A stretch of DNA of 64,000 bases from Dysgonomonas mossii DSM 22836 (lineage in GTDB: Bacteria > Bacteroidota > Bacteroidia > Bacteroidales > Dysgonomonadaceae): the NCBI RefSeq assembly GCF_000213575.1, contig NZ_GL892004.1:608491-672490 (forward strand). Direction: 5' to 3'. The notes beneath the pieces were generated by a model. It had not been told where the DNA came from and made no database searches. It was given only the letters and a program-made list of their open reading frames with translations. Positions within the stretch are counted from its first letter, which is position 1. Each line of letters starts with the position of its first letter. Below are positions 35,861 through 44,263 of this stretch, in pieces. A program made the translations under genes and the position numbers.

Positions 35861-36361
35861 ATGACAATAAAATCAATTGTAGTTGTGATTGACGAAGCAA
35901 ATGCCATCGGTAAAGATAATGACCTGCTTTGCCACTTGCCGAACGATCTGAAGCATTTTAAGGCTATCACGGCGGGTTATCCCGTTATAATGGGGCGTCG
36001 GACGTTTGAGTCGTTGCCTAAAGGTGCATTGCCCAACAGAAGGAATATCGTGATAACTAATAATAAGGATTTGCAGTTCGACCGTTGCGAAATGGTTTCA
36101 TCTATCGATGAGGCAATAGAGCTTTGTAAGGGTGAACAAGAGATCTTTTTTATCGGGGGAGGAACAATATACAAGAAAGCAATTGGTTTTGCAGATAGGC
36201 TCTATCTGACCCGTATTCATCATCAGTTTGAAGGAGTGGATACCTTCTTTCCCGAAATAAAGCAGGAAGAGTGGAAGGAGCTATCGCGAGAAGATCATGA
36301 TACTGATGAGAAACATAAATACAGATACAGTTTCATCAATTTAGAGAAAATAAAACGTTAA
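35861..36361 (+). CDS. folA: Dihydrofolate reductase
   Basis: A 166-residue NADPH-dependent enzyme that reduces dihydrofolate to tetrahydrofolate for thymidylate and one-carbon metabolism, and the target of trimethoprim. VVIDEANAIGKDNDLLCHLP carries the conserved N-terminal strand and loop, PVIMGRRTFESLP the cofactor-binding helix, NIVITNN the next strand, and EIFFIGGGTIYKKAI the GG motif. The acidic substrate-binding residue is expected in DLKHF. It is a usual chromosomal length, with no sign of a mobile cassette. Confidence 0.96.
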   Translation: MTIKSIVVVIDEANAIGKDNDLLCHLPNDLKHFKAITAGYPVIMGRRTFESLPKGALPNRRNIVITNNKDLQFDRCEMVSSIDEAIELCKGEQEIFFIGGGTIYKKAIGFADRLYLTRIHHQFEGVDTFFPEIKQEEWKELSREDHDTDEKHKYRYSFINLEKIKR

Positions 36362-36366
36362 TATAC

Positions 36367-36397
36367 TTGCTTATATTAAATAAACATCCTATTTTTG
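36367..36397 (+). promoter_or_regulatory. Promoter of rpmH
   Basis: TTG at 36367-36369 and TATTTTTG at 36390-36397 with a 20-nt spacer match the -33/-7 consensus. The rpmH start lies 55 nt further on. Confidence 0.6.
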
Positions 36398-36451
36398 CAA
36401 CCCGAATATCTGGAAGATAATTGAAATTATAACAGAAAATAATATATAGCA

Positions 36452-36604
36452 ATGAAAAGAACTTTTCAACCATCAAACAGAAAGAGAAAAAACAAACATG
36501 GTTTTCGCTCTAGAATGGCTACTGCAAACGGACGCAGAGTACTTGCTTCACGCAGAGCAAAAGGAAGAGCTAAACTAACTGTCTCTGACGAATACAGCAA
36601 ATAA
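36452..36604 (+). CDS. rpmH: 50S ribosomal protein L34
   Basis: A 50-residue, strongly basic protein: [20 protein letters not shown] is the universal L34 start, and [16 protein letters not shown] the conserved C-terminal part. It binds 23S rRNA in the large subunit. In many bacteria rpmH sits at oriC with rnpA and dnaA. Here it lies between folA and cvpA with its own promoter and terminator and without rnpA, a common arrangement in Bacteroidota. Confidence 0.97.
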   Translation: MKRTFQPSNRKRKNKHGFRSRMATANGRRVLASRRAKGRAKLTVSDEYSK

Positions 36605-36637
36605 GATCTTTTAAAGGCATTTTGCTAAAGATATACA

Positions 36638-36676
36638 AGGTAAGAATTATTATAATTCTTACTTTTGTTTTTTATA
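36638..36676 (+). terminator. Terminator after rpmH
   Basis: GTAAGAATTA (36640-36649) and TAATTCTTAC (36653-36662) form a perfect 10-bp stem with a 3-nt loop, followed by TTTTGTTTTTT. Confidence 0.8.
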
Positions 36677-36691
36677 TAAGCCTCACTTTGT

Positions 36692-37234
36692 ATGAATTGG
36701 TTCGACTTGCTTGTAGTCATATTGATTGGGATAACCCTTGTTAAGGGGTTCTTTTCGGGGCTTGTTATGCAAATAGCATCTTTAGCCGGATTGATATTAG
36801 GGGCGGTTTTTGCAGGTCAGTTGTCAGGTTTTATAGCTCCCAAGTTGATAAAGCTAACCGAGGCATCTCCCCACATTGTCGGTCCATTATCTTATATTGT
36901 GGCATTCCTGCTTATTATAGTGGCATTGTTCTTTGCGGGGAAGTTACTCGAGTCATTTGTGGAAGCCATAAAAATGAGTGCTCTCAACCGACTGGCCGGA
37001 GCTTTGTTTTGTTGCGCTAAATGGCTTGTAGTATTCAGTATTGTGATAAACCTTATTGTCGAATTAGACCAAAACAAGCATCTGATAAAAGAGGATGTGC
37101 GTGAAAAATCCTATTCCTATCCTACTGTTATCAATATTGCCAGAGCAGTAATTCCTTACTTGCGATTTGACTGGGTAAATGACCTGAAAGAAGAGGCTGC
37201 TACTCGTATTAAAGACAAGGGCATTGCTATTTAG
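36692..37234 (+). CDS. CvpA family membrane protein
   Basis: A 180-residue inner-membrane protein with four predicted transmembrane helices. The start MNWFDLLVVILIGITLVKGF is the classic CvpA/colicin V production family N-terminus, with the conserved GFFSGLVMQIASLAG region. Homologues are linked to colicin V export in E. coli and to envelope stress or biofilm phenotypes elsewhere; the molecular role is unclear. It converges with the minus-strand exopolyphosphatase gene with only a 9-nt gap, so the 3' ends probably overlap on RNA. Confidence 0.9.
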   Translation: MNWFDLLVVILIGITLVKGFFSGLVMQIASLAGLILGAVFAGQLSGFIAPKLIKLTEASPHIVGPLSYIVAFLLIIVALFFAGKLLESFVEAIKMSALNRLAGALFCCAKWLVVFSIVINLIVELDQNKHLIKEDVREKSYSYPTVINIARAVIPYLRFDWVNDLKEEAATRIKDKGIAI

Positions 37235-37243
37235 ATATACTAC

Positions 37244-38155
37244 TTATTCCTTGGCAAGGGTTCCTGATGTTTGATGCTCGTGAAATAAGTGATATATAAT
37301 ACCATCTGATAATCCGATCTTCGGAACGAATATTTCGTTCACTTTGCAAATCTTACTGATTGATAAGAATATCTTCAAAGCAGGAACAATAACGTCAGCA
37401 CGATAAGTATTAAGTTTATAAGACTGAATCCGTTCCTCATAGCTCAACGATTTTAGGCTATCGTAGAGTTTCTTTAGTTCGTCATAACTGATAGGTTCAC
37501 GTTCTCTTTTTCCTAATACTTTGTGTATCTTATTTATATTCCCACCCGATGCAATTATACTGAATGAGTTATTATCTTTAGATATATCCTTCAGCCAAGA
37601 TTTGAATCGCTTCTCTTCGTCTTCTTTTACGGCATCTACGAGTAAGCGCACAGTTCCCATCTGAAACGAATTGGAGTCGACTTTCTGTTGATTGCTGTAT
37701 ACGATCACTTCTGTACTACCTCCTCCAACGTCAACATAGAGGTAGTTCTTCCTTTTGTCCATAAAGTTGTCCAACTCTCCGGCCTCGTATATGATTTCGG
37801 CTTCCTCCCTGCCTGTTATGATGTCTATGTTTATGCCACTCTCGCGCCGTATGTCTTCTACTATATTGGCTCCGTTGGTGGCATCACGCATGGCGCTGGT
37901 TGCACATGCTCTGTAGTTCATCACACCATAGGCCTTCATTATATGAGAGAAACCCTGCATTGCATGTATAAGCCGCCACTCCTTATCTTTGCTTATTGTT
38001 CCAGAGGTAAATACGTCGTCACCCAAACGGATAGGCACACGAAGATAGGCTACCTTCTTAAAGTCGGGTGTTGTTCCGTTTACTTCAATGTTATTTATAA
38101 GTAGGCGAATAGCATTAGAACCTATATCTATTGCTGCAAATATATCTGTATTCAT
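37244..38155 (-). CDS. Ppx/GppA family phosphatase (exopolyphosphatase-like), copy 1
   Basis: A 303-residue ASKHA-fold protein. IDIGSNAIRLLI (phosphate 1 loop), DVGGGSTEVIVY (phosphate 2) and ITGREEAEIIYEA with the catalytic Glu are all intact. The family hydrolyses polyphosphate from the end, or pppGpp to ppGpp. The E. coli-type C-terminal HD domains are absent, so this is the short form. Its start overlaps the stop of ppk1 by 4 nt (ATGA), so it is translated together with the enzyme making the polymer it degrades. Confidence 0.92.
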   Translation of the reverse strand: MNTDIFAAIDIGSNAIRLLINNIEVNGTTPDFKKVAYLRVPIRLGDDVFTSGTISKDKEWRLIHAMQGFSHIMKAYGVMNYRACATSAMRDATNGANIVEDIRRESGINIDIITGREEAEIIYEAGELDNFMDKRKNYLYVDVGGGSTEVIVYSNQQKVDSNSFQMGTVRLLVDAVKEDEEKRFKSWLKDISKDNNSFSIIASGGNINKIHKVLGKREREPISYDELKKLYDSLKSLSYEERIQSYKLNTYRADVIVPALKIFLSISKICKVNEIFVPKIGLSDGIIYHLFHEHQTSGTLAKE

Positions 38156-40188
38156 TTTTTATCATTCAATTTCTTATAAAAATCGTATAAAGCTGTTTGA
38201 GAACGGCAAGGAGGATTGTCTCCTCTCTTTACATAATTGTTGCTCCCAAAGACTGTGAGATCCCTTGCTTTTTCATTATCCGACCATTGTATATCAAAGA
38301 AGCCCTTCAATGTTTGTTTTATTTCTTTGTCGAGGATAGGAACTCCCACCTCTATTCTTCTTTCCAGATTTCGTGTCATCCAGTCTGCACTCATGATATA
38401 AACTTTCTCGTCTCCATCATTGTGGAATATAGCTACACGTGCATGTTCGAGATAGCGATCTACAATACTTATTACCCGTATGTTTTCACTCAGATCTTTC
38501 ATTTGTGGTTGTAAGCAACATGCTCCTCTTACGATGAGCCGTATCTCGACTCCTGCCTGGCTTGCTTTGTAAAGCAGCTTCACCATTTCTTCATCGGTAA
38601 GGCTGTTAAACTTAGCAAATATATAAGCCCGTTTTCCGTTCTGCGCATTTTTTATTTCTTTCTTAATAAGGTTGACGAATTGATTGCGCATGTAATAAGG
38701 TGAAACAAGCAGTTGCTTGCACGAGAAGTGTTTGTGTGTATTGATCAGAAAATCGAATACTATAGCTGTATCAGCTACTATTTGAGGATTTGACGTAAAC
38801 AAGCCGAAGTCGCCATATATCTGAGCTGTTGCTTCATTAAAGTTACCGGTTCCGATATATGCAAAATCTTTATTCTTGCGTTCTACCAAAACGATTTTGC
38901 TGTGTACCTTTAGTCCGGTGACACCATGTATAACTTTTACTCCCTCCTTTTGCAGTATCTCCGAATATTCTACATTTTGTTCTTCATCGAAACGTGCTAG
39001 CAGTTCCATCAATACAACCACTCTCTTGCCGTTCTTTGCCGCATTGATCAGGGCGTTAATAACCTTCGAACGTTCTGCAACACGATATAGAGTGATGTAG
39101 ATACTTTCTACTTTAGGGTCTATTGCTGCTTCCCGAAGGAAATCAATGAAATGATTGAATGTATGATATGGATAATTAAGTAATACATCTTTACGAGCAA
39201 TGGTTTTCAATATACTCGAAAAAGGCTTTATGTGCGGATGGTTTAGCGGAGCCAAGCTTTTGCTTTCAAGATCGGGACGCACCTTAGGGAATTTCATTAA
39301 ATCCCTCATAAGATGATATCGCCCTCCTGCATCTAGTTCCTCTCGCCTTTTTAGCTGGAGCTTTGATGATATGATGTCTAACAAGTCTTCGGGCATTTCT
39401 CTGTCGTAGATGAGGCGAACAGGCTGTCCGTGCAGACGATTTTGTAATCCGGTCTCCATCTTTTCTATCAAGCTTTTAGAGATATCGTCATCTATAGTGA
39501 GTTGCGCATCACGCATCAGTTTGAATGTATATGCCGAAATGCTTTTATAGTTAAACATAAAGAATATTTCGTCCAAGCATAAACGAATTATATCATCTAA
39601 AAATATGATGTCGTGTCTGCCTTTTACTGATGGCAATACGACAAAGCGTGGACATGAAGAACTTACCGGAATTTGAATAATCGCATATCTGGAATCGTTT
39701 TTGTCGGAGCACATCTTAACTGCATGGTAGATATTGTTATCCCGCAAAAAGGGTAATTGGGTAGATTTACGAATTATAAGTGGAACAAGAAGCGGGCTGA
39801 CAACGCTCGAGAAATATTCGTGGCAAAACTGTTTTTGTTTCTGGTTCAGTTTTTTCTCATTCACTACATAAATATTATGTTTTTCCATTTCGGAGAGAAC
39901 ATCGATATAAGTTTGCATAAATTTCTTTTGCCCTTCAGAGACCTGGCTGTTGATAAGGGGAAGTAGTTCTTTAGCAGTGTATCCTCCCGAAAGGAGAGGT
40001 GCGCTCTTTCCTCTAATCTGACTAAGACGAACAATATTGGCTATCCTTACCTTTATATACTCGTCCTGATTATTTGAGAAGATACCAAGAAAACGAAGCC
40101 TCTGCATCAGAGGCACACTTTTGTCCTGAGCTTCCTGCAGTACCCGCTCATTAAAGGTTAGCCAGCTTAAATCTCTGTTGTTTATCAT
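38152..40188 (-). CDS. ppk1: Polyphosphate kinase 1
   Basis: A 678-residue enzyme, usually membrane-associated, that polymerises the gamma-phosphate of ATP into polyphosphate. It starts MINNRDLSWLTFNERVLQEA, the typical N domain. The head domain follows, then two phospholipase-D-like C domains: KVIHGVTGLKVHSKIVL has the autophosphorylated histidine region, and YLEHARVAIFHNDGDEKV the second. AYIFAKFNSLTDEEMVKLLY is also typical. It is coupled to the exopolyphosphatase-like gene (4-nt overlap) and directly abuts the glycosyltransferase gene upstream. Confidence 0.96.
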   Translation of the reverse strand: MINNRDLSWLTFNERVLQEAQDKSVPLMQRLRFLGIFSNNQDEYIKVRIANIVRLSQIRGKSAPLLSGGYTAKELLPLINSQVSEGQKKFMQTYIDVLSEMEKHNIYVVNEKKLNQKQKQFCHEYFSSVVSPLLVPLIIRKSTQLPFLRDNNIYHAVKMCSDKNDSRYAIIQIPVSSSCPRFVVLPSVKGRHDIIFLDDIIRLCLDEIFFMFNYKSISAYTFKLMRDAQLTIDDDISKSLIEKMETGLQNRLHGQPVRLIYDREMPEDLLDIISSKLQLKRREELDAGGRYHLMRDLMKFPKVRPDLESKSLAPLNHPHIKPFSSILKTIARKDVLLNYPYHTFNHFIDFLREAAIDPKVESIYITLYRVAERSKVINALINAAKNGKRVVVLMELLARFDEEQNVEYSEILQKEGVKVIHGVTGLKVHSKIVLVERKNKDFAYIGTGNFNEATAQIYGDFGLFTSNPQIVADTAIVFDFLINTHKHFSCKQLLVSPYYMRNQFVNLIKKEIKNAQNGKRAYIFAKFNSLTDEEMVKLLYKASQAGVEIRLIVRGACCLQPQMKDLSENIRVISIVDRYLEHARVAIFHNDGDEKVYIMSADWMTRNLERRIEVGVPILDKEIKQTLKGFFDIQWSDNEKARDLTVFGSNNYVKRGDNPPCRSQTALYDFYKKLNDKK

Positions 40189-41271
40189 TTATGCCAGTGT
40201 TGTTAGATGCCTTAAAAAAGTTTGCTCAGCCGAATTTACCCATTCACGAAAAGAGTCATCCGATTGTTGCTTTGTTTTCATATAGTTTAATAACACGCTC
40301 ATATCAAAATTGTTTCCAACAATGCCTCCTCCAAAAGAGATAACATCAGCTGCGTTTACTTCCTGTTCTATATGAGCCGGGATCATCATGATGGCTTTCC
40401 CCAGATAGAGAGCTTCACAAACCGATTCGAACCCCGCTGTTGTAATATATCCGCAGCATCTGCTCATAAAGTTAAGGAATTTTTCATCATCGATCGTATG
40501 GAGTGTTAAATTTTCGTCTACTATTAGTTCCTTCGGTACATTTTGCTTATCCCAGAAGAAATGTAATTTTACGTTAGGATGTTGCTCGTGCCATGCCCTT
40601 ACTTCATTTTCATACCCATGATTAAGCATGTATCCCAAAATGTAGTCTTCGGTTGTAGGCTGTAGCGATAATATTTCGGATCGGAGCAGAGGCGGAACTA
40701 CTGCAATACGTTCGGGGATATAATCTTTTAACGGATAGAATGATAACGCAAGTGTTTTGGTTGCACCTACACCACATAGCAGCATGTGCAGTCTCAAGAA
40801 CATCATTCCTTGTTCGTCTCCTTTTCCATGTAAATAGCCCGGATGTTTTAGCAGGTATTGATGTCCGATATTTACAATCGGGATATCGGTGCTAAATTGC
40901 AAATAGGTGAGCCCGGTGAGCAGTTCGTAGAAATTGACAATAACATCGGGTTCGTTTTTCTGTATACGCCGATGTATTTTCTCTATGCTTTTTTTATATT
41001 TCCTTAATCTCTTAGGCGATATGTTGAAAAGCAAAGTCTTTAAGAAGTGGATCCGCTTTTTATCTTTTTTGAATACAAAAGACAAGGTGTCGAAAGTTCT
41101 TACTTTAGCTCCGATTTTCTGATAAAAAAAATCGGGTATGACCCGAACCTTACTTTTTCCAACTAAAACTTCTACAACCTCGTGACCATTGCGGCGAAGG
41201 ATATCAGATAAGGCTATAGCCTGAGTCATGTGCCCTCGTCCATCTCCTTGAACAATAAATAAATATCTCAT
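40189..41271 (-). CDS. Glycosyltransferase of the MurG-like GT-B fold (MJ1255/VC2487 type)
   Basis: A 360-residue protein with a GT-B start, FIVQGDGRGHMTQAIALSDI, and a C-terminal nucleotide-sugar part (FMSRCCGYITTAGFESVCEA, YLGKAIMMIPAHIEQEVNA) containing the usual gfExvcEa-type motif. It transfers a sugar to an unknown acceptor, probably at the inner face of the membrane. Its stop abuts the ppk1 start and its own start overlaps the metallophosphoesterase by 4 nt, so the four genes are one coupled unit. Why a glycosyltransferase is coupled to polyphosphate metabolism is not known. Confidence 0.88.
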   Translation of the reverse strand: MRYLFIVQGDGRGHMTQAIALSDILRRNGHEVVEVLVGKSKVRVIPDFFYQKIGAKVRTFDTLSFVFKKDKKRIHFLKTLLFNISPKRLRKYKKSIEKIHRRIQKNEPDVIVNFYELLTGLTYLQFSTDIPIVNIGHQYLLKHPGYLHGKGDEQGMMFLRLHMLLCGVGATKTLALSFYPLKDYIPERIAVVPPLLRSEILSLQPTTEDYILGYMLNHGYENEVRAWHEQHPNVKLHFFWDKQNVPKELIVDENLTLHTIDDEKFLNFMSRCCGYITTAGFESVCEALYLGKAIMMIPAHIEQEVNAADVISFGGGIVGNNFDMSVLLNYMKTKQQSDDSFREWVNSAEQTFLRHLTTLA

Positions 41272-42065
41272 ATTGCAAATCTTATATCTTTCTTGTCTTC
41301 AAATACCGAATTGTTAGTCTGTGGTTCAGGTACATAATACTCGACTTCCCAATTACCGTCATAGTCTTCGGTGAGAGCAGATAGAGATTCGACCCAATCA
41401 CCCGAATTCAGATAAAGAATATCGCCATAATATCTTTTTTCGGGTTGATGTATGTGACCGCATATAACCCCGTCACACTTTTTGTGGCGTGCTATATCTA
41501 CAATATGTTTCTCGTAATCGCTAATGTATGATACAGATGCTTTTACTTTTTTCTTCACTTCTTGCGACAGGGAGTAATAAGGCAATCCCTTTTTTTCTCG
41601 TCTGTTGTTGTAGTATCTATTGATCAGCATCAGTAGAGAGTAACCGACATCTCCGATTTTAGACAACCAACTGTAGCGAGATGTTACAAGGTCGAATACA
41701 TCTCCGTGGAGTACATAAAAACGTTTGTCTCCGCTTTTATAGATATAATCTTTTACAATTTCTATATTCTGAAACTTGAAAGGAAGTATCCTGTCCATGA
41801 AGTCGTCGTGATTCCCTCTCAAATAGATTATCTTTGTTTTACGTTGTATATCCAATAATAGTTTAATGAAGTTGCTGTGTCTTTTTTTCCACTTTGCTTT
41901 CCTTCCTCGCATCAATTGCCACCCATCAATAATGTCTCCGCATAAAATGAGAGTGTCGCATGTGTTGTCCTTTAAATATCTTGTTGCTTCTTTTGCTTTC
42001 GACCATTTAGATCCCAGATGAATATCTGAAAGAACAATGGTTTTGTGATGTTTTTTGTTTGTCAT
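41268..42065 (-). CDS. Metallophosphoesterase, UDP-2,3-diacylglucosamine diphosphatase-like
   Basis: A 265-residue calcineurin-type phosphoesterase with all five metal motifs: LSDIHLG, CGDIIDGW, LRGNHDDF, LHGDVFD and CGHIHQPE. The order and spacing match LpxH-like proteins, which release lipid X from UDP-diacylglucosamine in lipid A synthesis. Several Bacteroidota paralogues of this form are annotated as LpxH by similarity, so the exact substrate is unproven. It is the first gene of the coupled minus-strand set ahead of the glycosyltransferase (4-nt overlap), ppk1 and ppx. This suggests an envelope-related role for that set. Confidence 0.9.
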   Translation of the reverse strand: MTNKKHHKTIVLSDIHLGSKWSKAKEATRYLKDNTCDTLILCGDIIDGWQLMRGRKAKWKKRHSNFIKLLLDIQRKTKIIYLRGNHDDFMDRILPFKFQNIEIVKDYIYKSGDKRFYVLHGDVFDLVTSRYSWLSKIGDVGYSLLMLINRYYNNRREKKGLPYYSLSQEVKKKVKASVSYISDYEKHIVDIARHKKCDGVICGHIHQPEKRYYGDILYLNSGDWVESLSALTEDYDGNWEVEYYVPEPQTNNSVFEDKKDIRFAI

Positions 42066-42182
42066 ATTTTCTTCTTTTTTTTCATATCAAAAGAATAAAT
42101 ACATTATGACAACACTGTTAAGCATTTATGAATAAATGGTTAAGATTGAAACGGAGAGAGTTTATGATAATATAAATAACGA

Positions 42183-42230
42183 GCAAACAGATGGTAAATA
42201 TCTCTCTGTTTGCCATGCATCTGTTTGTGC
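42183..42230 (-). promoter_or_regulatory. Mutually exclusive hairpins after the second ppx gene
   Basis: Reading the minus strand, CAAACAGATG (42218-42227) and GCAAACAGA (42205-42213) can each pair with CATCTGTTTGC (42183-42193). The two stems of about 9-10 bp exclude each other. The site lies just after the ppx copy 2 stop, in the gap before the metallophosphoesterase gene. It could be a terminator/antiterminator switch, though no long T tract follows. Confidence 0.35.
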
Positions 42231-42239
42231 TGTAGTTCT

Positions 42240-43154
42240 TTATTTATCGATAGAAAGTGCAGGGGCAGACGGTTGATAGAAGTGCGTCATGTACAGGTCC
42301 TTGATAATGCCATCGGCGACACCTATTATCGGGGTTTCGATGACTAGTGCCCGAGCTAGTTTCATTACTTTGAGGTATATTGCTATTGCAGGCAATATCA
42401 CTTCTGCCCGGTTGAGGTTTATTTTCAGATTCACCAACCGTTCTTCATAACTCATTTTTCTCATTTTAGCCGCAAAGCTCACTAACTCCTCTCTACGGAT
42501 GCGTCCGGAACGGCGTAATAGTGAGTCCAGCTTATTTATGTTTCCTCCCGACCCAATGAGAGATACCTTTATATAATCTTTGCTGTGCTCTGTCAGCCAA
42601 TTTTTCATCCTGTCCCATTCGGCTCTTTCTTCCTCCAATGGTAGTGAACGAATAGTGCCTAGTTTGAACGATTCGGATGCGATTTCTTTGTTCTGATAAA
42701 AAATAATGAGCTCTGTATTTCCTCCTCCTACATCTGTATATATATATACCCTGTTCTCCTCCAGCAATTCATCTATTCTGTTTGTAAGAATAAAGCGAGC
42801 CTCTTCTTTGCTGTCAATTACATCTATTTCGATGCCCGACTTAGCAACTACGTATTGCAAGACCTCCTGTGCATTAGAGGCTTCCCTGATGGCAGATGTT
42901 GCGCAAGCGCGCCATATCTCTACATCATTGACTTGGATTAGCCCACGGAAAGATTGCATTAGAATAGCGAGCTTTTCTTTCTTCTGCTCACTTATATATC
43001 CTGTAGAAAATGTATCCTCTCCCAATTTTAAAGGAATACGAATTAATGAATCTTTTTTAAATACTGCACGTCCATTATAATCAAGAACATCTGTAATAAG
43101 AAGGCGTACAGAGTTGGAGCCGATATCTATTGCTCCTAAACGTCTAACATTCAT
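42240..43154 (-). CDS. Ppx/GppA family phosphatase, copy 2
   Basis: A 304-residue short Ppx/GppA phosphatase. AIDIGSNSVRLLITD, VIDSKEEARFIL (catalytic Glu) and YTDVGGGNTELIIF are intact. It is clearly a diverged paralogue of the other copy 4 kb away (shared segments such as SYEERL and AEVILPAI; the rest differs), so the two may have different substrates, for example polyphosphate versus pppGpp. It lies upstream of, and in the same direction as, the coupled phosphoesterase - glycosyltransferase - ppk1 - ppx set, separated by 174 nt containing alternative hairpins. Confidence 0.92.
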   Translation of the reverse strand: MNVRRLGAIDIGSNSVRLLITDVLDYNGRAVFKKDSLIRIPLKLGEDTFSTGYISEQKKEKLAILMQSFRGLIQVNDVEIWRACATSAIREASNAQEVLQYVVAKSGIEIDVIDSKEEARFILTNRIDELLEENRVYIYTDVGGGNTELIIFYQNKEIASESFKLGTIRSLPLEEERAEWDRMKNWLTEHSKDYIKVSLIGSGGNINKLDSLLRRSGRIRREELVSFAAKMRKMSYEERLVNLKINLNRAEVILPAIAIYLKVMKLARALVIETPIIGVADGIIKDLYMTHFYQPSAPALSIDK

Positions 43155-43358
43155 AAGCTTTTTTTATTGGCAAAAATAAGTAAGAGGGGTTACAAAACTA
43201 TTACTATTGGATTGCATTAAAATTAAGATTGCTGTGTTGTTATATAATTGTATTATTCAGTATTATTGCTTCTTAACGTTTTGTCTTTTATTTTTTTATG
43301 AGAATTATAATGCTTATGTTTGGTTTGTATTGATTGTTTATCTCAAAATAGAAAGATT

Positions 43359-43670
43359 ATGGCAGACTTAGATCATAAAAAAGAAAAAACGGAAGCAGGG
43401 AAAGAATCGTCCGGCTCACATATTCTTAGTGGCGATGTGCTTGAATTACCATTGCATATAGCAAAGAAAGTCGTAAATGCTCTGGTTGAGAATGACGATG
43501 AAGTATCTGCAGAAGGTGCTGATAATATTCTCGATAATGTTTCGGAAGCTTTGACTTCAGTAGAGGAAACGATCGGAGAACACGCTGAAGAAATAGCTGA
43601 AAGTGTTGTTAGAGTTGCGGGGGGAGTTGCTGAGGTTTTGGGCGATACTATAGGAGATATTGAAGTATAG
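43359..43670 (+). CDS. Small acidic protein of unknown function
   Basis: I do not recognise this 103-residue protein. It is rich in Glu, Asp, Val and Ala, with no signal or transmembrane segment. A charged N-terminal tail (MADLDHKKEKTEAGKESSG) is followed by a likely amphipathic helical region with valine-rich heptad-like repeats (VVNALVENDDEV, VVRVAGGVAEVLGDTIGDI). A TTG further upstream (43320) is in frame, but the ATG at 43359, after an A/G-rich stretch, is the better start. It is separate from both neighbours, divergent from ppx copy 2 and 93 nt before the acetyltransferase. Confidence 0.6.
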   Translation: MADLDHKKEKTEAGKESSGSHILSGDVLELPLHIAKKVVNALVENDDEVSAEGADNILDNVSEALTSVEETIGEHAEEIAESVVRVAGGVAEVLGDTIGDIEV

Positions 43671-43763
43671 TTCTCTTGTCTATGCCGAACGAATCTTGCT
43701 TACAGGCATAATATTGTAAAAAATAAAAAATTATCTTTATGCGATTTTTTTGTTTTATTACGC

Positions 43764-44216
43764 ATGAAGAAAGAACTAGTATGGAAAGTAAGCCGTTTCG
43801 AAGAGCTTACTATAGACGAATTATATGAGATCTTGCATCTACGGTGCAAAATATTTGTTGTTGAGCAAGATGCTCCGTATCTTGATACAGACTATAAAGA
43901 CCAAAAGGCATTGCATCTCTCAGGGTATGCAGGCGACAGGCTAGTGGCTTATTGTCGTATATTTAAGGCCGGAGATTATTTTGATCAGGCCTCTATCGGG
44001 CGGGTTATCGTTGCTCAGGAGTATAGAAAATACGGATACGGGCACGATATGATGAAAAAGGCTCTTGATATAGCATCTACAACTTTAGGTGAAACGCAAA
44101 TTACGATTTCTGCTCAACAATATCTTCAAAAATTTTATGAGAGCCACGGCTTCAGGCAAACCAGCGAGATGTATCTCGAAGATGGGCTGCCCCACATTGA
44201 GATGAAAAAAGAATAG
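43764..44216 (+). CDS. GNAT N-acetyltransferase, ElaA-like
   Basis: A 150-residue acyl-CoA-dependent acetyltransferase. LYEILHLRCKIFVVEQDAPY and the acetyl-CoA binding segment SIGRVIVAQEYRKYGYGHDM (RxxGxG/A form) are the ElaA-like GNAT signature, and KFYESHGFRQTSEMYLEDG is the C-terminal part. The acceptor is unknown. It may acetylate a small molecule or amine. It is a single gene followed by the rpsU leader. Confidence 0.88.
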   Translation: MKKELVWKVSRFEELTIDELYEILHLRCKIFVVEQDAPYLDTDYKDQKALHLSGYAGDRLVAYCRIFKAGDYFDQASIGRVIVAQEYRKYGYGHDMMKKALDIASTTLGETQITISAQQYLQKFYESHGFRQTSEMYLEDGLPHIEMKKE

Positions 44217-44232
44217 AATTTTTTAAAAAGTC

Positions 44233-44263
44233 TTGTTCGTTAAGATATTAAATCATAAATTTG
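44233..44263 (+). promoter_or_regulatory. Promoter of rpsU
   Basis: TTG at 44233-44235 and TAAATTTG at 44256-44263, 20 nt apart, match the Bacteroidota consensus. The rpsU start codon is about 209 nt downstream, so the 5' leader is about 200 nt. Confidence 0.6.
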
